Of a DNA stretch of 64,000 bases, positions 1 to 8,130 are shown one piece after another. The notes under the pieces were generated by a model that worked only from the letters and a program-made list of their open reading frames with translations, had not been told where the DNA came from and searched no databases. This DNA is from Methylobacterium oryzae (GTDB lineage Bacteria > Pseudomonadota > Alphaproteobacteria > Rhizobiales > Beijerinckiaceae): NCBI RefSeq assembly GCF_021398735.1, contig NZ_CP090350.1:62001-126000 (forward strand), in the 5' to 3' direction. The number at the start of each line of letters is the position of its first letter. The stretch's first letter is position 1. A program made the translations under genes and the position numbers.

Positions 1-570
1 CGCCGGCTCGGCGATCCGGATGGCGGCCGCGGCCCGGTCCGGGATCCGCACCGAGGCGGCGGGGACGGCCGTCTCTAGCAGGTCGACCGGCAGGCTCAGA
101 TGGACCGGGCCGGGCCGCCCCTCCCGGGCGATCCGGAAGGCCCGGGCGAGGTCCGGCCCGAGGGCGGCGACCGACCCGGCGGTCCAGGCGGCCTTGGTCA
201 TCGGCCGGGCGATGTCGGCCTGGGCCAGTTCCTGGAAGGCGCCGCGCCCGAGCTCCGACAGGCCCGCATGGCCGGAGAGCAGCAGCACGGGCGACTCGGC
301 CGCGAGCGCCGTGGTGAGCGCCGCCGCGCCGTTGGTGTGGCCCTGCCCACCGGTCACCAGGGCGACGCCGACCTCGCCGGTCAGCCGGCCCCAGGCGTCG
401 GCCATGTGGACGCAGGCCGCCTCCTGGCGGGTGTGGATGAGGCTGATCCCGGTCTCCAGCAGGGCGTCGAAGACCGGCATGATGTGGTTGCCCGACAGGG
501 TGAAGATCCGGGTGACGCCGAGCGCCTCCAGGGTCCGGGCCACGATGTCGGCGCCGCGCAGGGTCTGCAT
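1..570 (-). CDS. ThDP-dependent enzyme, acetolactate synthase superfamily (N-terminal part)
   Basis: The first 190 codons of a gene that runs off the left edge. The N-terminal ThDP-binding (PYR) domain is visible, with the cofactor-activating glutamate at Glu50 in HTRQEAA and the GGQGHTN segment near residue 74 that is typical of acetolactate synthase, benzoylformate decarboxylase and related lyases. These enzymes cleave or form C-C bonds next to a keto group. The ATG at 570 lies 13 bp after the flavoprotein stop, so it is the last visible gene of the operon starting at 6301. The exact reaction cannot be read from this half. Family is sure, substrate unknown. Confidence 0.85.
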   Translation of the reverse strand, partial: MQTLRGADIVARTLEALGVTRIFTLSGNHIMPVFDALLETGISLIHTRQEAACVHMADAWGRLTGEVGVALVTGGQGHTNGAAALTTALAAESPVLLLSGHAGLSELGRGAFQELAQADIARPMTKAAWTAGSVAALGPDLARAFRIAREGRPGPVHLSLPVDLLETAVPAASVRIPDRAAAAIRIAEPA

Positions 571-583
571 GGACGGGCTCTCC

Positions 584-2308
584 TCAGGCGGCGGCGTCGA
601 GGAGCGAGCCGCCGGGCCGCACATGCGTGAAGTGCACCGGCTCCATCGCGAGGTCGAGCGCCCCGCCGCGCTGGCGGACCACGGTGAAGTGCGAGGTCGC
701 GAGGTCCGAGGCCTCCGGGAAATCCTCGCGGAAATGGGCGCCGCGGCTGTCGGTGCGGGCGAGCGCCGCCCGGGCGACCGCCTGGGAGACCAGCACGAGG
801 TTCTCGAGGTTCAGCCGGTCCATCCAGGTCAGCGCGTAGCGGCGGTCGCCGTCCGGCGCGCCGGCCCGGGCGACCGCGTCGGAGAGCCCGTCGAGGGTGG
901 CGAGCGCCCGGGTCAGCCCGGCCGCGTCCCGCAGGATGCCGACATCGGCCCACATCGTCTCGTAGAGCGCCTCGCGGATCTCCGGCAGCGACTCCGCCGG
1001 CCGGCCGAGCGGGCCGTAGGCGCGGGCGAGGCCCGCCTCGATGGCGGCGGGATCGGGCTCGGCGAGGCGGCCCTCGCGCGTCACGGCCCGCGCCATGGAC
1101 TGGCCGGCCAGCCCCCCGAACACCGTGGAGTTCGCAACGCCGTTGCCGCCCAGCCGGTTCGCCCCGTGGACGCCGCCGGTATCCTCGCCGGCAGCGTAAA
1201 GGCGCGGCAGCGCGGTGGTGCAGTCGACCGCGAACTGGAGGCCGCCCATCATGTAGTGGGCCGTGGGGATGACCTCGACGAGCCCGCCCGCGAGGTCGAA
1301 GCCGCAATCGGCGCAGCGCTCGACCATGCCCTTGAACCGGCGGCGCACGTCCTCGGGGCCGAGATGGCTCATCTGGATGTGCACGCCCCCGCTCGGCGTG
1401 GCGAAGCCGTCGCGCAGCCGCCGCATGATCGAGCGGCTGACCACGTCCCGGGTCGCGCGCTCGGCCCGCGGATCGTAGGCCTCCATGAAGCGCTGGCCGG
1501 TGGAATCGAGGAGCCAGCCGCCGGCTCCGCGCAGGCCCTCCTCCAGCACCGTCCCGGTCATGCGGGTGCCGGCGCCGGCGAGCAGCCCGGTCGGGTGGAA
1601 CTGCACCATCTCCATGTCGCGCAACGGCAGCCCGGCGCGCAGAGCCATGGCGAGACCGTCGCAGGACTTGTCGCCCGACGGCGTGTGGTACTTGTACATG
1701 GTCGGCCCGCCGCCGGTGGCGAGCAGCACGGCCTTCGCCCGCACCAGCTTCGGTTCGCCGGTGCGCATGTCGAGCATCAGCACGCCCGCCAGCCCCGAGC
1801 CGTCCCGGGCCGGGATCAGTTCCAGGGCGCGGTGGTCCTCCAGGCGGTGCACGTCCCGGCGCCAGACCTGCTCGGACAGGCGGTTGATGATCTCGATGCC
1901 GGTCAGGTCGCCCTTGTGCACCGTCCGGTCGAAGGTCTGGCCCGCGAAGGCCTTCTGGTGGACGCTGCCGTCCGGGTTGCGGTCGAAGAAGCAGCCGAGC
2001 TCGGTCTCCAGCTCGCGGATCCGCACCTGCGCCTCGGTCACGAGCGTCCAGGCCAGCGCCTGGTCGTTCAGCCACTTGCCGCCCTCGATCGTGTCCATGA
2101 AGTGCCGCTCGACCGAGTCGCCCGGCGCCAGCGCCACGTTGTAGCCGCCCTGGACCATGCGGGTGCAGCCGCATTTCCCCAGCAGACCCTTCACCGCGAC
2201 GGTGACGTCGAGGTCCGGCGCGACCTTCTTGGCGTGGAGCGCGGCGAACAGCCCGGCCCCGCCGGAGCCGAGGATCAGGATGTCGGTCTCGACCTGTTCG
2301 GGGCTCAT
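584..2308 (-). CDS. Succinate dehydrogenase/fumarate reductase-type flavoprotein
   Basis: Catalytic FAD subunit (574 aa) of a complex II-like enzyme that interconverts a saturated dicarboxylate-like acid and its alkene. The dinucleotide fold GSGGAG is at about residues 14-19. Active-site signatures are present: VQFHPTGL, EEGLRGAGG, AHYMMGG and ANRLGGN. The histidine that carries covalent FAD in SdhA/FrdA is replaced: the usual SHT is GCT, with Cys48 at the His position, so FAD should be non-covalent or bound differently. The ATG at 2308 overlaps the hydratase stop by 4 bp. Neighbours supply the Fe-S and both membrane subunits. It is unlikely to be the housekeeping SdhA because of its operon partners. 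Confidence 0.9.
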   Translation of the reverse strand: MSPEQVETDILILGSGGAGLFAALHAKKVAPDLDVTVAVKGLLGKCGCTRMVQGGYNVALAPGDSVERHFMDTIEGGKWLNDQALAWTLVTEAQVRIRELETELGCFFDRNPDGSVHQKAFAGQTFDRTVHKGDLTGIEIINRLSEQVWRRDVHRLEDHRALELIPARDGSGLAGVLMLDMRTGEPKLVRAKAVLLATGGGPTMYKYHTPSGDKSCDGLAMALRAGLPLRDMEMVQFHPTGLLAGAGTRMTGTVLEEGLRGAGGWLLDSTGQRFMEAYDPRAERATRDVVSRSIMRRLRDGFATPSGGVHIQMSHLGPEDVRRRFKGMVERCADCGFDLAGGLVEVIPTAHYMMGGLQFAVDCTTALPRLYAAGEDTGGVHGANRLGGNGVANSTVFGGLAGQSMARAVTREGRLAEPDPAAIEAGLARAYGPLGRPAESLPEIREALYETMWADVGILRDAAGLTRALATLDGLSDAVARAGAPDGDRRYALTWMDRLNLENLVLVSQAVARAALARTDSRGAHFREDFPEASDLATSHFTVVRQRGGALDLAMEPVHFTHVRPGGSLLDAAA

Positions 2309-2916
2309 CGGGCCTCCTCGAGGGAGGCGATGACGGCGTCGCGCCGGGCGGCCACGTCGCGCTGCACGTCGGCGAAGAGCGAGCCGCCGTGCGAATCCAT
2401 GCCGACCAGCAGCGGCCCGAAATCGCGGATCGCGAACTGCCACAGGCTCTCGGGATGGAGATCGTCGAGGTCGACGTCCACGATGGTCTCGATCCAGGTG
2501 GTCTCCAGCGCCGCCGCGCCGCCGACGATCGCCAGGTAGGCGCCGCCGCGCCGCGCGAAGGCGTCGAGGGTCGCCGGCCCCATGCCGCCCTTGCCGACGA
2601 TGAGGCGCACGCCCTCGCGCTCCATCAGCGCGTCGGTGAAGCGCTCCATGCGCATCGACGTGGTGGTGCCGATGCAGAACGGCGCGAAGCCGACCGGCGC
2701 CTCGTTGGAGACCGGGACGCGGTGGACGTTCGGCGCGGTGTGGATCACCGCGTGGCCGTCGAGGTCGAGCCGGGTGCGGCGGTCCCGGTCGAACATGTGG
2801 ATCAGGGTCGCGTCGCGGATGCCGAACAGCCAGCGCCGCAGGGTGACGGTGTCGCCGATCCGGAGCGCCCGGATCTCGGCCTCGCCGGCCGGCATGTCGA
2901 GGACGTGGTGGGCCAC
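2305..2916 (-). CDS. Class I fumarase/L-tartrate dehydratase-type beta subunit
   Basis: C-terminal-domain subunit (203 aa) of a two-part [4Fe-4S] hydro-lyase, corresponding to TtdB or the C-terminal third of class I fumarase. The GKGGMG segment around residue 108 and the block IGTTTSMRME near residue 82 are typical of this domain. It works with the alpha subunit encoded just upstream (2927-3799) to add or remove water across a carboxylate-activated double bond. It lies inside the operon and overlaps the next gene by ATGA. Fumarase, tartrate dehydratase and mesaconase share this fold and cannot be separated by eye. Confidence 0.9.
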   Translation of the reverse strand: MAHHVLDMPAGEAEIRALRIGDTVTLRRWLFGIRDATLIHMFDRDRRTRLDLDGHAVIHTAPNVHRVPVSNEAPVGFAPFCIGTTTSMRMERFTDALMEREGVRLIVGKGGMGPATLDAFARRGGAYLAIVGGAAALETTWIETIVDVDLDDLHPESLWQFAIRDFGPLLVGMDSHGGSLFADVQRDVAARRDAVIASLEEAR

Positions 2917-2926
2917 GGTCTGCTCC

Positions 2927-3799
2927 TCAATCGAACGCGATGCCGCCGGGCGTGAGCGTCGCGCGGGCGCGGCGGGCCGAGTGGCACTGGATGTTCACCG
3001 CGACCGGGTTCTGGGTGATGTGGGTCGCGGCGAGCTCGACATGGACGGCGAAGCTCGTGGACCGGCCCCCGAGCCCCTGCGGGCCGATGCCGAGTTCGTT
3101 CACGGCCCGCGACAGCTCGGCCTCGATCCGGGCGCCTTCGGGATCGGAGCAGACCGAGCGCAGCGGCCGGGTCGCCGCCACCTTGGCGAGGTGCATGCAC
3201 AGGTCGGAGGTGCCGCCGAGCCCGACGCCCACGATGGTCGGCGGGCAGACCCGGCCGCCGAGCTCGATCACCCGGTCGATGACGAAGCGCTTGGCCGCGC
3301 CGATCCCGTCCGAGGGCAGCAGCATCTGCAGGAACGAGCCGTTCTCGGAGCCCGAGCCCTTCGGGATCATCTCCACCGCCACGGTCTCGGGCCGGTCGTC
3401 GAAGTCGACGTGGATGATCGGCACGCGGATGCCGCAGGAGGTCTGCTCGTTCCTGCGGGTGATCGGGTGGACCACCGAGGAGCGCAGGGAGAAGTCCTTG
3501 GTCGCCCGCTCGCAGCCGCGCCGGATCGCGGCCTTGAGCGCGGCGCCGTCGAAGCGCACGTCGGCGCCGATCACGACGTTGTAGATCGGGATGCCGGTAT
3601 CCTGGCAGAGGATATTCTTCGTGCGCTCCGCGACCGCGACGTTCTCCACCATCGTGTCGAGGATGGCGCGGCCGGTGGCGCTGGTCTCGGCCCGCTGCAG
3701 GTCGGCGAAGCCCGCCTTGATGTCGGGCGGCAGGATCTTCAGGGCGCGGACGTAGAGGTCGCGGCAGACCTCCTCGAATTCGCGGATGTCGAGATCCAT
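2927..3799 (-). CDS. Class I fumarase/L-tartrate dehydratase-type alpha subunit
   Basis: Fe-S-binding subunit (290 aa) of the two-part hydratase. Visible cluster cysteines are Cys65 in CQDTGI and Cys185 in CPPTIVGVGLGG, both hallmarks of the family. It pairs with the beta subunit 10 bp downstream. The length matches TtdA-like proteins rather than one-piece FumA (about 550 aa). Placed between complex-II membrane anchors and the flavoprotein, it should act on the unsaturated product of that dehydrogenase. Substrate (fumarate, mesaconate or an analogue) is inferred only from context. Confidence 0.92.
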   Translation of the reverse strand: MDLDIREFEEVCRDLYVRALKILPPDIKAGFADLQRAETSATGRAILDTMVENVAVAERTKNILCQDTGIPIYNVVIGADVRFDGAALKAAIRRGCERATKDFSLRSSVVHPITRRNEQTSCGIRVPIIHVDFDDRPETVAVEMIPKGSGSENGSFLQMLLPSDGIGAAKRFVIDRVIELGGRVCPPTIVGVGLGGTSDLCMHLAKVAATRPLRSVCSDPEGARIEAELSRAVNELGIGPQGLGGRSTSFAVHVELAATHITQNPVAVNIQCHSARRARATLTPGGIAFD

Positions 3800-3829
3800 G
3801 GCGGGTCTCCGCTGGTGACGGTCGGGGGA

Positions 3830-4207
3830 TCAGGCCCCGCTCAGGAGGAACAGCAGGCCGACCGCGAAGGCGGCCGCGAGACAGCCCGCCACGACGCCGG
3901 CATTGCGCTCGCGGAAGCGCAGCCACTCGATGGCGAGCACGCGCAACCCCAGCGCCATGTGGACGGCGAGCGCGCAGACGAGTCCCCATTCGGCCGTGCG
4001 GACGAGGCCGTTGTGGGTGAGGCCGAGGAAGCTCTCCAGCCGGTCGGCACCCTGGAGCGCGGTGCCGAGCGCGATGAAGTGCATCGGCAGGAACAGCGCC
4101 AGGGCGATCCCCGAGAGCCGGTGGATCAGCGCGGCGGCGAAGCCGGGCCGGCGCAGGGACGCGCGGGTGATGCCGGCCCGCCCGGCCGTGCCCGGGGCGG
4201 TCCTCAT
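3830..4207 (-). CDS. Complex II-like cytochrome b/membrane anchor subunit (SdhC-like)
   Basis: Small integral membrane protein (125 aa) with three hydrophobic segments at about residues 27-50, 72-93 and 103-123. HRLSG at 29-33 matches the SdhC motif near the quinone site, and His43 and His83 are possible haem ligands. It should anchor the dehydrogenase to the inner membrane and pass electrons to quinone. The ATG at 4207 overlaps the stop of the second anchor gene by 4 bp, so the two are translationally coupled. Confidence 0.8.
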   Translation of the reverse strand: MRTAPGTAGRAGITRASLRRPGFAAALIHRLSGIALALFLPMHFIALGTALQGADRLESFLGLTHNGLVRTAEWGLVCALAVHMALGLRVLAIEWLRFRERNAGVVAGCLAAAFAVGLLFLLSGA

Positions 4208-4533
4208 GCCGCGTACACCGCGAGTGCCGCCCGCAGGCCCAGCCCGGCGAGCAGGGCCGAGAGGGCGATCATGGCGACGTCGAGGGAGCGGCCGCGCCAG
4301 CCGGTCCACTCGCGCAGGACGCTGCGCAGGCCGATCGGCGCGTGGATCGCGGCGGCCAGGACGAAGACCGCGTAGAACAGCAGGAAGGCGAGGTTGCCCT
4401 GCGTCCGGCCCAGGATCTCGCCGGCCGTGAGCCCGCCGCGCACCGCGTAGAGGATCGTGCCGAGATGGACCGCGACCGTGACCGCCAGGATCGCCGCGGT
4501 GCCGCGCTGGGCGAGGTACAGGAGCGGGCTCAT
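4204..4533 (-). CDS. Complex II-like second membrane anchor subunit (SdhD/FrdD-like)
   Basis: A 109-aa protein with three predicted membrane helices (about 10-30, 45-66, 83-106). His23 and His64 sit inside helices and could ligate haem. Its gene overlaps both the Fe-S subunit gene and the SdhC-like gene by 4 bp each. Sequence identity to classical SdhD is not evident; the assignment comes from size, topology and position between the Fe-S and cytochrome b subunit genes. Confidence 0.72.
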   Translation of the reverse strand: MSPLLYLAQRGTAAILAVTVAVHLGTILYAVRGGLTAGEILGRTQGNLAFLLFYAVFVLAAAIHAPIGLRSVLREWTGWRGRSLDVAMIALSALLAGLGLRAALAVYAA

Positions 4534-5282
4534 CCGCGCCTCCAGAACCGGCGCAGCGCCGCCTTGCCGGTCTCGCGCTTGAGGCCCGCGATCGAGAAGG
4601 TCGGGCTCAGGCCCTTCGGACAGTGCTCGGTGCAGCTCATGTGGCTGTGGCAGGAGTGGCAGCCGGCATCGCCCGCCACCGCGGCGAGCCGATCCCGGTC
4701 GCGGTCGCGCACGTCGTTGACCAGCGTCCAGGCCCGGTTGAGGGCCGCCGGCCCGAGATAGTCGGGGTTCCACGTCACCAGATCGCAGGCGGCGTAGCAG
4801 ACGCCGCAATTGATGCACTCGATGCCGGCATCGACCTCCCGGCGCGCGGCGGATTCCGGTTCCACGACCGCGAAATCCTCGGGCGGGTTCTCGCCCGGCT
4901 CGAAGAAGCCGTGGGCCCGGCGCCACTTCTCGAAGAAGGGCTCCATGTCGACCGCGAGGTCCTTCACCACCGGCAGGTTGCGCAGGGGCTCCAGCAGAAG
5001 CTCTCCGTCGGGCGCCACGGCGGCGACCCGGGTCCGGCAGGTCCAGCGCGGGCGCCCGTTCACCGTCATGCCGCAGGAGCCGCACATGCCGACGCGGCAG
5101 GCGAACCGGTAGGCGAGGGTCGGGTCCTGGTCGCGCTGGATCTCGGTGACGACGTCGAGCACCGTCTGGTTGGCCCGGCGCGGCACCGCGTAGTCCGCGA
5201 CGGTCTCGCCGCGCCGGACATGCACCCGCAGCGTCTCGCCTGCACCCGGGTCGACGGCCGCGTGGCCGACGGGAGCCGTCAC
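4530..5282 (-). CDS. Succinate dehydrogenase/fumarate reductase-type iron-sulfur subunit
   Basis: 250 aa with all expected cluster cysteines: [2Fe-2S] at Cys62, 67, 70, 82, then two ferredoxin-like sets at Cys156, 159, 162, 166 and Cys208, 211, 217, 221 ending in CPKG. It transfers electrons from the flavoprotein to the membrane quinone site. The start is taken as GTG at 5282, overlapping the stop of the binding-protein gene as GTGA; no ATG fits the length of the family. The flavoprotein gene is separated from it by four genes, an unusual order for a complex II operon. Confidence 0.92.
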   Translation of the reverse strand: MTAPVGHAAVDPGAGETLRVHVRRGETVADYAVPRRANQTVLDVVTEIQRDQDPTLAYRFACRVGMCGSCGMTVNGRPRWTCRTRVAAVAPDGELLLEPLRNLPVVKDLAVDMEPFFEKWRRAHGFFEPGENPPEDFAVVEPESAARREVDAGIECINCGVCYAACDLVTWNPDYLGPAALNRAWTLVNDVRDRDRDRLAAVAGDAGCHSCHSHMSCTEHCPKGLSPTFSIAGLKRETGKAALRRFWRRG

Positions 5283-6301
5283 CGGTTGGCCTCCTTCGGA
5301 GCGCCGGCAGCGTTCGGATCGGGGAAGAACAGCTCGCTCTCGCTGTCGGCCTTGGCCGAGACCAGCCCGGCCCGGTTCATGTACGCGAGGTAGGCGAGCA
5401 TCCGCTCGGGCTTGGTGGTCCAGGCGTTCTGCGGCGCGCGGATGATGGCCACGGCCTCCTCGGGCGAGATCTTCGCCCCCTCGGCCTTGATCCACAGGGC
5501 GGCGGCCCGGGCCGGGTCGTCGCGGATCAGCGCGAGGCTCTCCTCCAGCGCCGCCCGGAAGGCCGCCGTGACCTTGGGGTTCTCGGTGACGAAGCGGTTG
5601 GTCGCCCAGACGAGGTTGAAGGTGTGGGGGCCGCCCATCACGTCGTAGCTGTCGAGCACCTTGCGGGCGCGCGGGTCCTTCAGCTCCATCTCCTGGAAGG
5701 GCGGAGAGCCGAAATGGGCGGTGATCTCGGAGCGGCCGCCCATCATGGCGGTCTGCGCGTCCGGGTGCCCCATCGAGACGGTGAGCGGGTCGAGCTTGGC
5801 CTGCTGGCCCGGCCCGAAGGCCTTCTCGGCGGCCATCTGCAGGGTGATGGCCTGGATCGAGGTCTTGGCGGTCGGCAGGGCGATCTTGTCCTGGGGCCCG
5901 AAATCCGTGATCGCCTTCACCGCCGGGTTGATGGTGACCAGCCAGAGCGGCATCGCGTTCAGCGCCGCCACGCCCTTGACCTTGAGATTGCCCTGCGTCC
6001 GGCCCCAGATCGTCAGGAACGGGCCGACGCCGCCGGAGGCGAGGTCGAGGTTCCCGGAGAGCAGGGCCTCGTTCATCCCCGAGCCGCCGGTGAAGCGCAG
6101 CCACTCGGCCTTGACGTCGAGCCCGCGCTGCTTGGCCTGCTTCTCGAGCAGGCCCTCCTCCTCCATCACGGTGAGCGGCAGGTAGGAGATCCCGAACTGC
6201 TTGGCGAGCCGCACGGTCGAGACCTCGGCCCGGGCGGCGCCGAGCGCCCCCCATAGGACCGCGACCGTCCCGACGAGCCGGATGATGCTCCGTGCCGTCA
6301 T
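5279..6301 (-). CDS. ABC transporter substrate-binding protein, NitT/TauT (SsuA-like) family
   Basis: Periplasmic binding protein (340 aa), first gene of the operon. A Sec signal peptide is predicted at residues 1-25, ending Ala-Ala-Arg-Ala. The body has the NMT1/SsuA-like pattern (early GISYLPL, then SGNLDLASGG). Relatives bind sulfonates, nitrate, taurine, thiamine precursors or aromatic acids. The ATG at 6301 is preferred over the upstream GTG at 6313 because GAGG lies 6-9 bp before it. No permease or ATPase is next to it, so the transport partners must be downstream of the left edge or elsewhere. Confidence 0.85.
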   Translation of the reverse strand: MTARSIIRLVGTVAVLWGALGAARAEVSTVRLAKQFGISYLPLTVMEEEGLLEKQAKQRGLDVKAEWLRFTGGSGMNEALLSGNLDLASGGVGPFLTIWGRTQGNLKVKGVAALNAMPLWLVTINPAVKAITDFGPQDKIALPTAKTSIQAITLQMAAEKAFGPGQQAKLDPLTVSMGHPDAQTAMMGGRSEITAHFGSPPFQEMELKDPRARKVLDSYDVMGGPHTFNLVWATNRFVTENPKVTAAFRAALEESLALIRDDPARAAALWIKAEGAKISPEEAVAIIRAPQNAWTTKPERMLAYLAYMNRAGLVSAKADSESELFFPDPNAAGAPKEANR

Positions 6302-6401
6302 GGCGCTCCTCACCTGTCCGCGCGCCGATCTTGCGAAGTCCGCGACCTCGTCGGCGTCGGATCGAGGATACGCCCCCGGGAAGGCCTGTCAACATTCATG
6401 T

Positions 6402-6415
6402 GTCATATATATGAC
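6402..6415. promoter_or_regulatory. Operator-like palindrome, copy 1
   Basis: The 14-bp sequence GTCATATATATGAC is a perfect palindrome about 100 bp upstream of the binding-protein start. GTC-N8-GAC symmetry resembles sites of FadR/FCD-type GntR regulators of catabolic operons; the regulator type is a guess. A near copy lies exactly 200 bp away. Confidence 0.6.
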
Positions 6416-6601
6416 TTGAGGGCCGAGCTCCCGGTGGCTGCACCGAGGCGCCCCGTGCGCGAGGGGACCGGCGGCGGATCGGCGGCCTGCGACCGGCTCT
6501 CGCCCTCGCTCTCATTGCGATGATCGTCGACATGGCACGCGTCAGAGTCGGCCCTTGTCTCGGGCTACCCGCCCCGCTGCGGGCGTCGGCACAGATTTAA
6601 G

Positions 6602-6615
6602 GTCATTTATAAGAC
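6602..6615. promoter_or_regulatory. Operator-like inverted repeat, copy 2
   Basis: GTCATTTATAAGAC keeps the GTC-N8-GAC arms of copy 1 and is followed by the same GACTTG extension. Eleven of 14 bases match copy 1. The distance of 200 bp is near a whole number of helical turns, suiting looping by a dimer-of-dimers regulator. Confidence 0.55.
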
Positions 6616-6735
6616 TTGCGCGCAGGCGTGCCGCTGCCGGCTGCCGCGACGTCGCTCACGCGAGGGCCGGCCGGAATGCGGCCTGCGGCCGGCACCGCGC
6701 AACCCGACCCGCGGCGGAAGCCGGATCCGCCCGCG

Positions 6736-7659
6736 TCAGTCTTCCAGTGGCCGAAATCCGCTCGATGCGGGCTCCGCCGCCACGGCGCAGGTGTGGTCCT
6801 GCACGACCTCGCCGTTGGAGGCCTTGCCGAAGCGGCTGGTCACCAGACCGTCCAGGAGCACGAAGCCCGGCTTCGCGCCCGGAAACTCGGCGCCCACGAC
6901 AGCCAGGGCGTGCTCGCCCATGGCCGAGCGCGCCCCGTCGTCGCGCGCCAGCAGGTCGAACGGGTCCGCGGTGCCGAGATCCTCGCCGAGCACGCGCATC
7001 GCCCTGTACGGGCGACCGACCAGCGGCTCCGCGAGAGGGGCCCAGCGATCCCCGATCGTGGGTGCGAGGCGGCGGAGGGTGTCGCGGACATCCTGGCGGA
7101 CGCAGTCGATGTGGATGTGCAGCTGCCCCTGAGTCCGCCGCAGCCGCGAATTCACCGCGAGACTGACGTCCCGCCGGTCGAGCGGATGGCCGAGACGCTC
7201 CTCTACGAAGGTTCGGGCGCGCCACGCCTTGGCGAAGTAGTTCGTCGTGCCGGGCTGGAGGAGCACGGGGCTCTCGATGCCGGTGATGCGCGCCGTCGGG
7301 ATCAGGAGGAACTGCGCCCGCCCGCGAAGGTCTTTGAGGATGGCGTATCCCTTCTCGACCCCACCCTCCAGGTCGACCAGGCTGCACGGTGCGGGGCCCT
7401 GTCCGCGCAACGCGTGGGGGACGCACGCGCCGTGCACGATCGCCCACAGGGCTCCGCCCTTCCCGAGGAGGTTGGGCACGAGGGCGACGGCCAGCCAGAC
7501 GGCCGTCGCCGCGAGGACGAGCAGGATGCCCAGCGATCGCCGCGACAGCCCGGTCCTCGCGCGCCCCGTCGAGCCGCGCGGTGACACGGTGCCCGGCCGG
7601 CCGCGGACGGCGTCACGCACCTGACGGGTGAGCTCGGCCGCGGCTCTGCGCAAATCCAT
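6736..7659 (-). CDS. cdh: CDP-diacylglycerol pyrophosphatase
   Basis: Hydrolyses CDP-diacylglycerol to phosphatidate and CMP at the inner membrane. The 307-aa protein has an N-terminal membrane anchor at about residues 42-62 after a basic cytoplasmic tail. The family signature QLHIHIDC, a HIT-like His-x-His core, is present, together with the SLVDLEGGVEKGY and AVNSRLRRTQGQ blocks. The ATG at 7659 is the only start giving the expected length. It stands alone, facing away from the dehydratase gene. Confidence 0.88.
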   Translation of the reverse strand: MDLRRAAAELTRQVRDAVRGRPGTVSPRGSTGRARTGLSRRSLGILLVLAATAVWLAVALVPNLLGKGGALWAIVHGACVPHALRGQGPAPCSLVDLEGGVEKGYAILKDLRGRAQFLLIPTARITGIESPVLLQPGTTNYFAKAWRARTFVEERLGHPLDRRDVSLAVNSRLRRTQGQLHIHIDCVRQDVRDTLRRLAPTIGDRWAPLAEPLVGRPYRAMRVLGEDLGTADPFDLLARDDGARSAMGEHALAVVGAEFPGAKPGFVLLDGLVTSRFGKASNGEVVQDHTCAVAAEPASSGFRPLED

Positions 7660-8130
7660 GACGTGACCCGGTAGCCCGTTGCCGCGAAGCGCCGGGGCCG
7701 CCGACGCCGGAACCGTCTTACAGATCGCCCGCCGCCTGAGCGATCTCTGTCCCGCTACGGATGCAACGCCGGACGGATCGTGCGGAACGCGGGCGCCGCC
7801 GTGGAGGCTGGCACCGGACGCGGTGACGCGGCCGCGCTTTTCGCGCTCCGGAAGCCGCGCGGCCCCTTCTCGGACACCTATCCGATGGGCCATGCCTTGA
7901 GAGGCCTCGTCATCGGCGCCGGACTGGGACATGCCTGTCCGCACCCCGATGCCGTCGGCGGCCGCAACCGATCCGGCGGCGCGCCGCCGGGAACGCGGCG
8001 CGAACGACAGGGGTGGGACGACGCGCGCGAGGACCTGCTCGACGCGCGCTCCGGGAGCCGGGAGCCCGGCGACCGCTGAGACAGACCGGACGGCCGGGGC
8101 GACCCGGGCCGCCCACGCGAGGAGACGACC
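7660..8130. other. Divergent intergenic region, no gene seen
   Basis: 471 bp between divergently transcribed cdh and the dehydratase gene. All open frames here look like chance GC-rich frames with no recognisable protein. A GAGGAGA ribosome-binding site sits just before the dehydratase ATG. Confidence 0.6.

Larger units (their letters stand above)
6302..6735. other. Intergenic region with two operator-like repeats
   Basis: 434 bp between the catabolic operon and the CDP-diacylglycerol pyrophosphatase gene. I see no gene in it. It has two AT-rich islands, at 6391-6418 and 6595-6618, in otherwise GC-rich DNA. Each contains one copy of the inverted repeat listed separately. This is the likely promoter and control region of the minus-strand operon. 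Confidence 0.7.

Noticed and set aside
20..4375. Long plus-strand open frames over the dehydrogenase operon
   Set aside because: They are mirrors of the complete minus-strand enzyme genes, with no recognisable domain and poor composition.
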